DNA of 64,000 nt from Xestospongia muta (taxonomy: Eukaryota > Porifera > Demospongiae > Haplosclerida > Petrosiidae). Every line of letters begins with the position of its first letter. Positions within the stretch are counted from its first letter, which is position 1. Below are positions 35,078-50,819 of the stretch, one piece after another. The stretch lies in contig OY848918.1 in NCBI GenBank assembly GCA_963693285.1, positions 3,911,876 through 3,975,875 of the forward strand. Reading direction: 5' to 3'. Below the pieces are notes generated by a model that ran no database searches, was not told the DNA's origin, and saw only the letters and a list, made by a program, of their open reading frames with translations. Both the position numbers and the translations under genes were made by a program.

Positions 35078-37060
35078 TTAACTGTCTTTATTATTAATCT
35101 CATCTGAATTATTCTCAGTACTCTCATTGTCTTGTTCTGGCATCCATTTATCTATACATGTGACAATGTTATTATTAATACAGTGTATTTAACTTACTTC
35201 TCTTGGCTCTATATAGGACTATAGTCACTATCATAGTCATTATAATAATTAATAATACAAATACAATTGCTGAGATTACTCCAGTAACTATAAAAGACAA
35301 TTCATAATAATAACACTATATTATATTATGTATTAACTTACTAATTGTTATTACTAACAAATCACTTTTCACTGCTGTAGTGTGCATAAATCAATGTAAC
35401 AAGAATTTTGATATAATAACTTACTATTATCAAGTATAGTTGATGGAGATAATGATATAATATCAGTTGACAAAGAAAATACACTTGATATGAATGTAAG
35501 GGAAGGAATAATATTAGTAGTAGTAGGTAGTACAGTAACTGATTGATTAGTCAGTTTTATAGCATACTCAGTAGTATATGGTACATTGTTATAATCCATA
35601 TCATAAAATGTCACATTATAGTTACTGGTATATATTCCTGTCACACATTCACTAGCAGTACTGTTATCTACTGATGTTCTCACTATGGTAATATTACCAC
35701 TGTAGTAGTCTGTTGTAAGTGAGTTATATTCAATATAACATCCTTGTGATTGACTACCCTCAAGAAAATAACAAGTAAAACAAACCTGTCCAGACTCCTC
35801 TGTCAACCTGGCATTTTGTACATCAAATGTAGCTAATAAAATATTAATACAATTGATATGATTAAACTAACTTACAAAATAGTTCAACTGGTGAATTTAG
35901 AGATTTACAGTTGTAACTTAAAGTCAAAACAATACTCCATTTTTGTCTGCTAGTTATGTCAATACTTACATTTCCAATTAACTTATTCCCAACAAAATCA
36001 TCTACACTTCCATTAAAAATAAATGATGCTCCAGTACTATTAGTTAAATTGATAAATACTAATGATGGCTGTAGTGAATACACAGTCTAGATAAAATATA
36101 TGTAAAAGTATATGATATTTATATAAGAGAAGTTATCATACCTCCACAATATAACTGACCAAATATGTGCCATTGAATAATCTTTTAGGAATCACACCAT
36201 AGTTAGTAATTGTATCTATTAGTATCAAATAGTTGACAAAATTAAAAGGTCTAAATCATTTACCTTCTGGCACTACAACTGATGTACTTATCTCTCCTTC
36301 TCCAGCTGAGTTATTACCAGCTACACTAATTCTATATGTACCAAATTGACTGGGACAATACTGCCATGTTGTAGAAGATGTAGTGTTCTGTGTAACTAGT
36401 CCTCCTTCATAAGTAACATTGATGATATAACCAGGTATGGATACCAGAGAGAAGGGAGGAGACCAGGAACAGGTTATATTCTGACTTTGTACACAACATA
36501 TCAAGTTCTTGACAGCAGCTAGTTGACCTAATGAGAGGAGATATAATGACATATATCAGAGAGTGTGTTACCTTGTATTCTCAGAGTGGATTTACTAGAC
36601 TTGATATAATCACTATTGTTCACAGATCCTGCAGCAATACATTTCACTACTGTATTGTTATATTGAGGATATCCATGTATTGTAAGATTAGAGTTTTGTA
36701 GTACTCCACTAGTAACAATACCAAGTTGGATAGTGTTGTCATTATGACCATAACCTGTGCCATTTATATTCCAATTAATAGTCACACCAGTATGATCCAC
36801 TGAACATTGGTAATGTGCTAGTTGATTGACTCCAATGTTAGGGGATGGAGTAAATATGAACTGAACAGCTATACAAATTAGAGATTTTTATTATATAATG
36901 CTTTTAGCAAATTAGTACATGATGTATACAATTTATGTAAGCTCACGTTGATAGAGAAAACATAAAATTATAGTAATATAATAGTAACTGTCATACCTAA
37001 AGAGTTGTTGACAAACATCACAATGATGTAGTATACAAATAATAGTAGTAAGAGCACCAT
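35078..37060 (-). CDS. gene F': duplicate of gene F, short-tail form
   Basis: Exons 36997-37060, 36572-36868, 36264-36527, 36142-36215, 35876-36086, 35425-35832, 35342-35374, 35198-35287, 35078-35151. The predicted 504-residue product appears identical to F, with the same signal peptide, Ig, FN3, Cys domain, transmembrane helix and tyrosine-free tail. If real, two identical receptors are expressed from separate loci; if the tandem copy is an assembly artefact, there is only one. Confidence 0.72.
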
Positions 37061-37068
37061 TTCTTATC

Positions 37069-37196
37069 CGTAGTGTCTATTCATCCGGCAGGAAATGTAT
37101 ACTCTGTTGTATAAAGGTAGGTTAAGGTTTAGGGGGCGGGGATCAGTTTAATACACAACAAAGTATACATTTCCTGCCGGACAAATAGACACTGCC
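37069..37196. mobile_element. foldback MITE at the gene F' start codon
   Basis: Second copy of the element at 25663-25790, carried along by the segmental duplication, with the same flanking TTTCTTATC repeats. Confidence 0.75.
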
Positions 37197-37447
37197 TTTC
37201 TTATCAGGGAGGAATCCAAGGCATATGCAATAAAATGACTTCAGAGCAAGATTTAGCTTGCATAAGTAGATTGCAGCTTCTTACGTCAAATATCACTCTA
37301 GTCTGTGTTGCCGCCTTCCTCTCTAAGCGAAGGGGTGGCAATTCTAGACTTGTAACACGATACCAGAGAGCCTGTGTCATCTTATTCGTGTAAAAAAGAG
37401 CTTATGGGAGGGGCATCCTACCCTGGTAATAATAGATTGTATCAGAC

Positions 37448-37467
37448 CACGTGACACGTGACACGTG
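37448..37467. promoter_or_regulatory. three CACGTG E-boxes, copy 2
   Basis: Identical to 26042-26061, upstream of gene F'. Confidence 0.55.
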
Positions 37468-40400
37468 TCTGAGTAACAAGTAAATAAAACACATTTTCTA
37501 AAAAATGAAGTAAATGTGAGGGATGGCTAATATTATTTCTATATAAAGAATCCAAACCTGATAGTAGGGATGACAATTGCATCATCCCTACACAATAACA
37601 CAGGTGGCACAAACAATTTGGGATATTCACTAACTAAATAAAATCAGATATATATTGTTGCATTCTATGTCTGTGCTATTATGTAGGGATGACACAATTG
37701 ATCTTGTTTGGATTTTTATATTGCACTAATGTAGCAATAGTAACAAAGTTGTCTTCACTAGATCCATACTGAGTTTATCATTACATCATTATTACATCAC
37801 TACATATTATAGTGTCATACTGATAACAGTTAGAGTAATATAGTATATATTATTATTAAATGTTGACGAAATAATTTGTTTAGCATATATTTTATTTACT
37901 AAACTATGTGACATATTTTTATTTTACTGAAATAAGGCAATAATATGATGTATAATACAGTATAATAACCTGTATTGTGTATATAGTAGAAGTGTTTGTA
38001 TTACTAAATTAACCTATGGACCTAACTAATAGAGAATATAGAATTAATATTACTACATTCAATGGAGTAGTTAAATACAACTAAATATAACAGAAGGAAG
38101 TACTATGTAGTATCTTACTTGTCTGGTTACTATAGTAACAATACAGTACAAAACTATGTCCATATTATGTTAAAGTATTGTCCAATAAGTAAAGAAGTAT
38201 ACTGTACCAGCTATATACCAGCTGGTCTGTTTATATTTAAATCAGTTATTAATCATCTCACTTTAATTTCCAACATCATTAGTAAGTACAGTTATTACAA
38301 TATACATACAATCTTATTGGTATTATGTACATGATATAAGTAATACAGTATAGTGTCAGTATTTGTACAGATAAAGTACTATTAGTGGGAATATTTATAC
38401 AAAATGTATACCATATAAAGTGTAAACAATATGCAATATGTCTATGAGGGAGGAGATACTTGTCATACTTTTGGTTTGTTCTTATAGTAAGTTAATTGGT
38501 AAGATATTACAACAACAAAAGGTTATAGTAACATAGTAGTACTAATTGTACATAAATTATTATCAATTAACATCAGCCAGGCATAGTAAGTCAATAAATT
38601 CATTTTCCTAAATTGAGTGTGAAACAAATTGTTTGGTCAACAGAGACAAATAATTCGTCTGTTACTATTCTGATTGGCATCATGATCATGATCATGAATA
38701 ACAATTGAATTAAATATTGTTAGATCAAATAATACTACTACATAAATTACATTACAAAATTCATATGATATGATCTCCTTACATGATTTTTGCCAGTAAC
38801 AGTAACAAATTCAAAGAATTAAATAATTAGTTAAAATAGGTTGTTTTGAGATGACTGTTTATAATATTGTAGTTAAATTGAAGTTACTGTTATAATAGGT
38901 TTGTTTGTTGAGTTAATATTTTATAGTGACATTTTAAATACATTTTATACATGTGTTCATCTCTAGTTCAGTAGTAGGTAGTGTATTAGTGATCATATAT
39001 CAACATTCTCATATTGAGATATACATAGATGTTAAATAATACTACTACATAAAAATACATTATAAAACTGGTATGATATAATCTCCTTACATGAAGATAT
39101 ATCTATTATGTATGTGTACAAAGTAAAAGTGAAGTACATTGCCTATCAAAGAAATGAAATAGACCAAATGTATTATAACCACTCCTAACCAGAAGTTCCC
39201 AATCTACTGGTCTACTTGTCATATTGAAAGTTCCCAGATAGACCAGTAATTTATGGCCTAATGTACTGAGGAGAGATAAGTCAAATATCCCCAGGAGTGG
39301 TTTCATAATACATGTATACATATACTAAGTTATAAATAGTTTGCCAACAAGAAACCCTATATGCTAACCACTAACCTACTCTTAATCAGACGTTTACAAT
39401 GTATCAATCAACTTATAATATTGAAAGCTCCTTGATAGACCACTAATTTACAGCCTAATGTATGGAGGAAAGATATATACATGATTTGAATATTACATAG
39501 TTTTGATGGCAGTACTATTATTTTAAGATAACATTGAAATGAAATGTAGCAACTGAAATCAACTTATTTTTGTATTCATATTTCTGGACTCCATTTCCTA
39601 TCAAAGTTATATCAGATACATGTTAATGTTTATTTCCTTATCTCCCTCTAGCAAGGGGGAGAAGATCATGGCCAAACTTAACCAGTGAAAGCAAACTTCA
39701 TAAAGTTTGCATAATTCAAAAACATATGTTTAAAGACTGCTAATCCATGCAAATATTTTTTAATAATTAATTGTCAACATGCCAGATCCATAAAAGCTAA
39801 TTGTTATGTCATAAAAATAACAACACATGTACCTGTATCAATGTAAACAAGTAATATCACATCGTTAACTATGTAATAGAATGTCTTTAAAACTGTTAAA
39901 ACTTGAGTTAGATACTACAATAATATTGATCATGGATCAATGAAACTGTATATGTAATGGTGGACCATTGGTTTGTTAAAATAGAATTATTAGTTAACAA
40001 ATGTTAGTATAGACTTACCTCAGAGCACCTGTGAGTTATATGTTTTAAGTTATGTTAGTATACCAGCCATATATACAATTGGGAATATACAATTTATGTT
40101 GGAAAAAAGCCTGTTGGGGTTGCTCAGTGGTAAAAACTAATCATAATGTTGTTACAATAACAATATAAGTCATTATTACTATTGACTAAGAATAATGTGG
40201 CCAAACTAAAAAGTACACTATACTTCAAAAAAAGAAAAAAAGAAAGCCTAGAAGGTTGCTAGTACTACTGACCTACTACTAACCAGAGATTTTTAATGTA
40301 CTGGTACACTTGTCATGTTAAAAGCTTCTGGTAGACCAGTGATGATAAGATAACCACAGTTATGTTACCATTAGTCATGTACATGTACATGCACTCATGT

Positions 40401-43400
40401 ATACCTAATATGTACATAATACAGGTGTACTTGTACTATGTATTATGGGTGTCTTTTGGACAGACTAACCTATTGTCATACATATATTATGTCACACCAA
40501 ATGTGTGTCTGTGTACTAACTATTACAGGATGGACAATGACAATATAAATGCAATCACTGATACACATCCCATCATATGTACACAAAGATATTAAATACA
40601 CATAGAAATGCTCACATAAAACATAAATGATTATAATAATATACTTGATATAGTTATTAAATATGCTGTGACTTGAATAGGTCAGCAAGTTCAGCTTTGT
40701 TTACAGCTGGTGACCTCAATATCATTAACAGTATGCTCCAGGTATATAGACGTCTTTTAGTCTCATAAAATTAATATAAATAAGAAGTATCTGCAGTTAA
40801 AAGGATTAAAGAAACATACAATAAAGTAATAACTGATGACTAATGTATAATACAAACACTTACAGTTAGCAGTAATAATGGTACATTATATTTTAGTGTA
40901 GATAGTATGAGTATTTTGATCCTAATGTATCATCATCTCATCATGTGTAACCTTGTTGTCACAAGTATCTTGCTTCTTAAGATGTGTCAAACAATTACTT
41001 AGTCAATAACAAATGTTTATGTATCTCCTGTTAGTGTGACAATTATATTGTTGAATTATAATCTACATACATCATGGTTGTCCTACTTATAATTAATGTC
41101 ATTATTATAATTAATATATTTGTTATATATTATATTAAATCACATTGACAATAATAATATAACTAGTCCAGTAATGTATATTAATTACTTGTATTACAGT
41201 CTTTAACAAATCATACCAACATATCTCATCTTTATAAAGTTTATGTCCTTGTTCATATAATTATTTGAATTCTTGCCAATGTATATAGCAACATGTCTAG
41301 AATGGTATGCTATTAGATTAGGTATGTACTATGATATAAAGTTTACTGAACTAACAAAATCATATGTACAAAGGAATAAGATATACACATAATGTTATTT
41401 ATCATATGTTGTCACAACATTAATAATAAGATTATTGTGTACATAATTTATAATATCTATAATGTTGGTACATACATAATATCATTGATATTTCTTATCA
41501 GTTAGTCTATTTTAACTTTTTGTTAGTTGATAGTTTAATTTTTGAGATGAGCCAGTTGTTGATATTACAACATTATACTGAAAATTGATGATGATAGATG
41601 TTTTCTGTAGAGATAGATAATTATTATCAATGAAGGAGTGAAATGACATTTATCTTGTTGGGTTGTGTCTACATTATAAATATACTATAGTGCTTGTCAT
41701 GGTCATTGGGAGTATTGACTAGTGAATTGTAAATTATTTCAGAGGACATCGTTTACTAGTGAATAGTGTGTCTTAGTCTAGCTGCTGTCAACAACTTCAA
41801 CTTCAGTCAATCTACTCTAAGAATACAAGGTAACACACTCTCTGATATATGTCATTATATCTCCTCTCATTAGGTAAACTAGCTGCTATCAACGACTTGA
41901 TATGTCATGTACAATGTCAGTATTTAAACTGTTCCTGGTCTCCTCCCTTATATATTATTATATATTATTATGACAGTTACTTCATTATAGACAGGTGATA
42001 TCTTGTGACATTATTATCATTTTTGATTACTTCATATTCATTTTGAACATAACATTGAATTTTTATAATTAATCATTTTATTTACTTTTACAAGTAATTC
42101 ATAATCTTTGTTATTGTACTAGTACAGTACATAACAATGTCAGAACTGACATATACACTATAGAGTAGTACAATATTAACACATTATATTATCATAATGT
42201 AATGACAATACAGTATGTATTATACTATATACAAAATTTAATATAATTGATAGTTGTTTATGTCATTATCTATTAACTATTATAATTATCCTACTAACAT
42301 TATAATACATTATTTCTATAATTTTAATTCTGTAGACTGAACATCAGTCAGTATATAATACACTAACACTTACTGAAATGATTATGACAGATTATGAATT
42401 GATAAATGATCAATGAGAGATTTAAATAATAGATGTTGGATAAAGGTGGATTTAATTACTATAACTTAGCCTTCTTAGTTTTATAATGTGGCATTATAAG
42501 TATACGTCTTAGAGTGTGTCATAAAGATCCAAGTAGGATGCACCATAGTAAGTTGCAAACAAACTCACTTGTTTCAATCTCTAGCCTAGGGTAAGTAGAT
42601 TGACTTGACTGACCAAGGATGAAATTCAGACCCATTTGTCCCAAATCAGCTAATATTCATTTCACATAGATGTTGTTTACTTCAACTAGGTAATGTCTGT
42701 GACACATGAAGTATGTGCTACAAAAATATGACAAAGTATGTTACAGTGTTACATTATTTAATTACACTGAATAAGGGAAGATAAACACATAGTCCCTTCT
42801 TTGTATGCATTTAAATAAGCAAACAGCTCAATATATTTGTACAATCATTACAAATTAATCTTTGCTTGTATTGATGTTGCTATACTTGTATTATTCACTA
42901 ATTCTGGTATCAGCTGCTCAGAGACTACATGTATATATAATTATATATACTAGTAACACATTACACTTGGTACAGACACTTTACTGTATGTCTTCTTCCT
43001 TCATATTGTTCAGTCCAGGTGTATAAATAAATAAAGTTATTCTTTTGACTGATGACCATCTTGCAGATTTCAACATACAACAGTCATACGTAACATTGTC
43101 ATGGTGTATATCATAATGTCATTACAGTCTATGATATATTAATAACATTCTCACTACTGTTATCACCTAACTGTATGTATATCACCTTCATTGAATATGG
43201 TTGACTAATTATAACGCTAAGATTTCAAAAAGCAGCAATGTGATTCTTACTACTTTGTGTTATCTCTAGCCTAGGGTAAATAGATTGACTTGACTGGACA
43301 GGGATGAAATTCAGACCCATATGTCCCAAAATCAGCTAATGTTCATTTCACATAGAAGTTGCTTACATGAACTAGGTAGTGTTTGTGACATATCAAGTAT

Positions 43401-44054
43401 GTCATAGTAATTAGTGCTACATTATTACTACAGTGTATGTTATATTGTCACATTAACTGATTACATTATATAAGAAAAGATAAACATGTACTCCCTTCCT
43501 TGTATGCATTTAAACAAGCAAACAGCTAAGTAGACAACATTCCCATGTTATTGTGGTAATAATATTGCTACATGTATTATACACTAATTCTGACCAACTG
43601 CTCAGACTATACATGTTACACCTGGTACAAACACTTTGACATAATTATGTCTACTTCCTTCATATTGTTCAGTGTTCAGTGCAGGAGCATTTATTTTGAT
43701 ATTGATATCATAGTCCAGGGAACCAGTTATGTTTGATACAAGTGTATTTGTGTGTTCCTAGTGAACAACAAACAATCCAAACATTTTACTCTCAGGTTAC
43801 TTATGAATCCCTCTTGTGGATACAGTCAATAGAAATACTATGAACAGGAAGATGTACTGGAGTGATCTCATAAGATAAACTTACTATTCATTTTAAGTTG
43901 ATTATGTTTGACTTGGTGACTGACTAATTATCATATTGCATTGTTTTCAACATAACATTGAATTTTTCACACAAATTATTTTATTTACTTTTACAAGTAA
44001 TTCATACTCTCTATTATTGTACTAGTACAATACATAGCAATGTCAGAACTGACA

Positions 44055-44560
44055 TATATACTAGAGAGTAGTATAATATTAATACATTATATTATCATAA
44101 TACAATATGTATTTTAATAAAATATATAATTTATTGTAATGATAAGATGTTAAGATGACCCAACAAATTAAATAAAAAGATTCATAAATGCTATGTTGAC
44201 AATAATGTAGCATGTTCTAACCACATGCTATACACAGAACTGTGTCGGAACTGACATTAGAGAGTAGTACAATATTAACACATTACATTATCATAATATA
44301 ATAACTATACAGTATGTATTATACTATATACAAAATTTAATAAAATTGATAATTGGTTATGTCATTATCTATTAACTATTATAATTATCCTACTAACATT
44401 TTAATACATTATGTCTATACTTTTAATTCTGTAGACTGAACATTAGTTAGTATCATCATGAGAAATTTCACTACAAACTCTCATCTAATAGGCTTGTTAA
44501 TAATTATCCTTACTGAAATAATCATTTGTACATATTATGAATGATCATCAATAAGAAATT
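44055..44560. repeat. continuation of the transmembrane-exon-derived repeat
   Basis: Continues the repeat truncated at the duplication junction. A second partial unit starts near 44230 ('GTCGGAACTGACATTAGAGAG'). The sequence from about 44270 to 44530 matches 18355-18600 closely. Confidence 0.55.
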
Positions 44561-45565
44561 TAAATAATAGATTTTTAATCTGTGCATGAGAGAGTATTTT
44601 ATTGTGTGTTTATATGAGTGTACATTATGTAAACAGAGTATAATTATTCTAAGGATAGTAACAGATATAGTACACTTATTGTACTGTTATCAATTTCTCA
44701 TGGACTATAACCTTGTTTATACTATATAGATACACCTCTTCTGAGATAATCTGATGTTATTAATACCCTAGAAACTGAGCTTGAATTACAAAGTTTGACA
44801 CTGGTAAGAATATAACAATCATCTTCTCTTTCATACATTATATATATAAATTTGGGAGTTAAATATTACAATAATATTGATCATGCATGTGTCATTGAAA
44901 CTATATATGAAATGATGGATCATTGGTTTGTTAATATTATTAGTAAACTTGTGATATAGTTTATCAAAACTATTGAGTTTTAATTTTAGTATGAAAAATG
45001 GGCAGATGACCAAATGTACTCATACAATATACATACATCCCACCCTGTATATAACAGTATAGTACTTGTTATGTTGTATTATGTTATATTAGTCAGTATA
45101 GATTAATAATATGTACATTTCTAGTATAAAGTACTTGTTATTGTGACTATAGATTAATAATGTACATCCTTTTTTAGAGATTTGGCCTTGGTAATCATTA
45201 TGATATCACTGATATTATTACATAATATATTGTATGTGTATTTTTATAGGAACAGAAAATGAAAGGACAATTTTTCTCTTGTGTTTGATCCATATTGGAC
45301 TGATAGCAAATAAAACAATAACATATAAAATAAATATATGTAATAGTTACATTGATAAGCTGTCACTAGCACCAACTTTATGACATGATTAATAAGTAAA
45401 TACTATATCATTTAGAATGTTTTAATTAATCCAGATTTTGTTCCAAGAGATACAAATTAATTCATTTAATTTCAATGTCTATTATAACAGGTTGTCAAAA
45501 CCACCCCTGGACATTTAATTATGTTTACCTCTCCTTTCATATATTAGATGGTAAACTAGTGTCTA
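44561..45565. other. gene-poor spacer
   Basis: AT-rich, no supported exon. A block near 44860-44960 matches 28490-28590. Confidence 0.4.
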
Positions 45566-45821
45566 TCCAGGTGCTTTTAACATGACAAGTAGAGAAACAC
45601 ATTAAGAGATTCTGGTTAAGAGTAGGTAGTACAATGACAATGCGTATGACAATGTCACAACAGATGTGTATCTGTGTACAAACTGTCACAGGATGGACAA
45701 TAATGATATAAATGTAATCACTAGTAAAATACACCCTATCATGTGTACACATAAACATTAAATATATCTACAAATACTCACATATAACACATATATTATA
45801 ATAATATACTTGATATAGTTA

Positions 45822-45932
45822 TTAAGCATGTTGTGCATTGAATTGGTCAGCAAGTTCAGTTTTATTTACAGCTGGTGACTTTAATATCACTAACAGTATG
45901 TTCCAGGTATATGGATGTCTCTTAGTCTCATA
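45822..45932 (-). pseudogene. Death-domain C-terminal half, second relic
   Basis: Open frame 'YETKRHPYTWNILLVILKSP' to 'ELADQF', ending in TAA at 45822-45824 and lacking the first helices. Flanks on both sides (45640-46390) are homologous to 29080-29900. The frame is kept although the domain is half missing. Confidence 0.6.
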
Positions 45933-48900
45933 CCATTAATATAATAAGAAGTAACTACATTAAAGAAACATATAATAGAGTAGATAACTGATGACTAAGG
46001 TATAATATAAACACTTACAGTTAGCAGTAACAATGGGACATATTATTTTAGAGAGTATGAGTATTTTGATCCTAATGTATCATCATATCATCATGTGTAG
46101 CTTTGTTGTTGTCACTGAGTACCTTACTTATATGACATGTCCATTGATTACTTAGTCAATAACAGCATTTGTGTAATGTCTGTGTATTTCCTGTTAATAT
46201 TACAATTATATTGTTGACTTATAATTAATGTACATCATAGTTGTCCTATAGTTAATATCATTAACTAATATATTTGTTACGTATTACACCAAATCCCATT
46301 GACAATAATAGTATAACTAGTCAAGTAAAGTACATTAATTATTTGTATTACAGTCTTTAACAAATCATACCAACCTTAATTATTTTTATAAGGTTTGTAT
46401 CTGCCATATATATCTTACTTGTCACCATTGTAGTTCTCAACATCACTACACTAAGCTAACTAGTACTTTCAATCTAATATAGTATCATATGATAATACTA
46501 TAAACTATAGTGTAACACTGTGATCTCTCTCACAGTCTCACTCTCCTCCACTGATACTAACACACCTCTTACTAATAGTAACATTGTTTGTATAGTGTTC
46601 AGATCCACATCTTCAATTGTAGTCAGTATATTTTCTACCAGTTACCTAGTCTATTAAACAACTAATGAATTGATAAATGACAAAGTCAATGTTATACCAC
46701 TGACCTAACTAAAGAAATTTATTTTTCTCATGGTTAGGTCAATCTTATGACATTATTACTCTTAGTGATATTTGAGTATAATCATCATCAGCCTCCTCAC
46801 CTCCTCCACTCTTCTGCTCTCCTAATGTACACATCTAATAACACACAATAGTAAGTGTAACATATACTTCTGTTGTCATAACACATTGTTTGCATAATAG
46901 CACAGTCACACAAACAATGTTAACTGACCACAAAAAAGTAAAATTGTATTTATTGCCAGTGCTATTATGTAGGGATGGTGCAACTGCACATACCATATAT
47001 AGTGTGATACTACCTATTGTTGTTTGTATATATGAATGTATAAATCAACTGTTATGAATGACTGAATCAACTGATGGATGAATGAATAGATGGTGTGTTT
47101 ACACATAAGATTTCACTTGTTTCTAAGTTACTCCACTAACAGTTTGGTCACATTCGATGTTAGCCTCATCTTAAGACTCTTCAGGATATTACATGTAGCT
47201 GTAGCTGGTGTGATACATTGTTTTCTTGGTCACAACATACCATAAATTATGTGTAATTAATAGGGTTATCCTCTTTTTCTGATGTTTTACAGCTGACCTC
47301 AAATTATGTAGTTTTGATTACGAATATGTCAAACAATCTCATGAATTGTCACTAACGTGATCCAATTCTACTCAAGTATGAGTTTATTGGTGCCATCAAT
47401 AAGAGTACCTCATTTCTATCCAGAATTTTTAACATGACAAGTAGACCAGCATATTGGGAGCTTCTGTTTAGAAGTAGCTTAGTAGTTAAAATATAATGTT
47501 TCCCTCATCATATAGTTTGTGGTCAATATACTATTATATCCTATATGTTTATATAAAGTATTAGACTATCAGATGTGCACGGTTGGGTGTAGTGGGATCA
47601 AAAATTGAACAGGTTCTTATGTTGTATGGGGTCACTCTACTATGATATTTCTACAATCAGCCTTGTCATAACATTTAAATCAGATAAAAGTATAATATTT
47701 TTTGTTATGAATTAGAGTATTGTTAATATACCTAATTAGATAAGCACATACAATAATAGTTTTTTGTGTAATAGTATAATTAACTAACTACATGTGATAT
47801 TAAATCTATTCTCTCTCTATCTTTTTTTGTGTCTATTGATTGCTATTGTTGATAGATCTTAATGTCTTGTCTAATAACACATGATATGTAATAATATAAC
47901 ACTAAGCAAATATCAATTATTATACAAAAGAGACAAGGCTTGATAGATAGCTTAGCTCCTAATAAATTACTATTTTATAATGTTATTGATCTGTTACTTT
48001 TTCTCCAATTAAGATATAACTAAAACAGATGATAGAGAGACGATCATTTAAACACAATCAGTAAATACACAATTAGAAGTTAATGGAGGTCACACAATTA
48101 GTATCCACTATCACAATATGTCCACGTATGGACAAGTACATTGGACATTGGAAATTTTTTGTTCGGTATAAGTTATTGGTTACTTGTACGTTATACTTAT
48201 ACACATATAGCAGTACTAGTAATATAGTAAATACTATATGAAATTGTTATGATAAAAAACAGGAATTTCATTTGCAGAAGCCAGTTGAAGAAGTGTCCTT
48301 TGGTTCAGTTACACTAACAAAAAATGTACTACAGTAGTGTATGAAATTGATAATGATAGTCTAGCCTATTTTAATATCTTCTTCCTTTGATAAACTACAA
48401 TTTGAATATGTATAGCATGATATGAGAAGTAACAGCTATATAAAACATCCTGCGCTTCTTATCAAGATTGCTATAATATTTATAAGCCTGAAATCAAATG
48501 ATTTCATTGGTTACTTTGCTACAGCATGATAAAAGAAGAGAAAAGACCTATAACCAATATAGCTTAAGAAAACATTAAATAGAAATAGATTAAGTTAATT
48601 ACAACAGAAAATAAAGGCCATGATAACATTGCCATTATTGAATATTATTGTACTTCAATATATCAACATTAGTAGTACACATGAACTATGTATAATATTA
48701 ACCATAGATAGAAACATGCTCACTCAACTATTGTGTGCCTGAGTAGTAAACTAAAAGTTTATGTATCAAAGTTCATTTGTTTCTACCATACTTTGGTCAT
48801 ATTCTGACTGTATCAATTAACTGTTATGAATGTATGGAATGATGGATGAATGTATGATGTGTTTTGTACATAACTTTATACATAAGAGTTAACTTGTTCT

Positions 48901-49436
48901 TAAGTTACTATACAGTTTGATCATATTTGATGTTACTCTCATGCTAATACTAGTGTATTGCATGCTATATATATCTTTTACTTTATTTGGTATTACTATT
49001 TATAGAATACTATGGATTATTGCCAGCATCACAAATGTGCTATTGTTTTGATTGATACCAATGCTATAAAGTTAATTCTGTAGCACATAGTATGAAATTT
49101 GTAGTCAAAAAAATACAGTATATGCATACTTAGCTCTCATTGATATATAATATGGTCAGTTCTTTTGGCCATGTAAATATAATTCATTGATTGTTGAGTA
49201 TATATGTGTTAAAGAGAGTAGTTGATCAATGAATTATTGAGTGTGACATTAGATAAAATAGCATAACATTTTGTTAAGCATGGCTCTTCGTGTGGATAGA
49301 AATGTAATGATCATATATATGGATGATAACATATATAGGATATATGTATACACCTTAAGTGACACACTGTCTACAGTTACCATAATAAAACACAGAAGTA
49401 TTTTTAGAATACAGTTGATAAAATGAGTCATTAAGC
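45933..49436. other. gene-poor region with dispersed repeats
   Basis: Copies of the 51655-51735 repeat occur at about 45566-45630 and 47425-47490. A 'TATTATGTAGGGATG' block near 46960 repeats 26270. No coding exon identified; the longest ORFs lack any family similarity. Confidence 0.4.
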
Positions 49437-49510
49437 AAGGTGTACTTCTAATTGGTCATCAAGGTCAGATACATTTACAGCTGGTGATCTCAATTCAAGT
49501 AGGACAGTAC
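49437..49510 (-). pseudogene. short Death-exon relic
   Basis: Matches only the end of the Death exon ('LRSPAVN' region) and then diverges. No usable frame. Confidence 0.4.
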
Positions 49511-50330
49511 CAATCTCTCATAGTCTTATAACATAAGTAACTTTATCTTTAATTTGGTATTGTCCTATAGTCATGGTATGTGTCTTGTGTAAGGAAAGTA
49601 GAAAACATTACCATTTAGTATATGTATAAAACTGTGTGTACAGAGATATATATACCACTTCCATATCATTATGTACATGTGGTTTTACACTTGTCAGGGA
49701 AACCATCAGTTAACAGCTCCTCAATAGACCAGTAGATAACATAACCACATACTTGTTGTATACTTGTTGTATAAATGCTACATCATTGTGTACTACAGTA
49801 AATGTCAACAATTAATTTATTTTTAAAAATTCTATTTTTATTTAGTCCCACATTTATTTATTTTTATCTACTCTATCCATAAATACAAGTGGACCAGCAC
49901 ATTTAGAGCTTCTAACTTTTTTTGTTGGGCACACTGTACTTAGTATACGTACACATGTATTGGTACACTATCTGTTGATACAAGTGGACAAGCACATTTG
50001 AAGTTTCTAGTTAGGAGTAGGTTAGTTGTTAACATATACTGTGTTTTGTTGGGCACACTGTACTTATATTAAGTTATAAACATGTACATGTACAATACTT
50101 ATCTGTCATGTTTCATGCTCACTACACACATTTACATTCAAACATTACATGCTGTACATCTGTATAAACTATTATATGCAACTAACTGTACATACACTAT
50201 ATGTGTACATTATGTGGATGATATATATATACCAGTAATAGTGTTAAATAAATAGATTTAGAAGTATAAATAGGTTAGCAGTGTAAGATATAGGATTTCT
50301 TTGTTGACACACTATACTTTATACATGTAT

Positions 50331-50399
50331 ATATATATATATATATATAATTATATATATGTATATACATATATATGTTATATACACATACATGTATGT
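50331..50399. repeat. (TA)n palindromic tract
   Basis: TA-rich self-complementary run with embedded ACATGTA motifs. Simple sequence. Confidence 0.8.
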
Positions 50400-50819
50400 C
50401 GTCTATCATATTTCATGTATACTTTTATAGAAGACACACTTTTAGCTGGACAACATTATATAGCATGTTAAATTAGCAATCAATTTAATTTAATGTATTA
50501 AGACAGTCTGAAAGAAAATATTAAATTAAAATGTGTCAATGATGTGTCATCACATTGCTTTACTATCTGAAGTATTAATAGTGTGTTAATGATAGCATGA
50601 CTTATATTGGCAATAGTACTTAGATATATCATTAGCATTATTATAGTGTTTCTTTAATAGATATGTCCTGTTCTGTACAAAGTACTCACATCCAAATTTA
50701 AGTGTAGTTTATGTTCACATTATTATATTACTGTTGACTGTTTATAAAAACATCAAATTGAAATGACCTTACCTGTTTTTCAGATTCCTATTGTCAATAA
50801 AACTTGTTATGTGATATCA

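Larger units (their letters stand above)
32653..44054. repeat. 11.4-kb segmental duplication, copy 2
   Basis: Direct, nearly identical repeat of 21247-32648. All copy-1 features recur at +11,406, including relics not listed again here. The right breakpoint falls inside the transmembrane-exon-derived repeat, whose undisrupted continuation follows from 44055. The left end joins that repeat to 'TTAATAAATAATGACTTA' after four extra bases. Confidence 0.95.
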
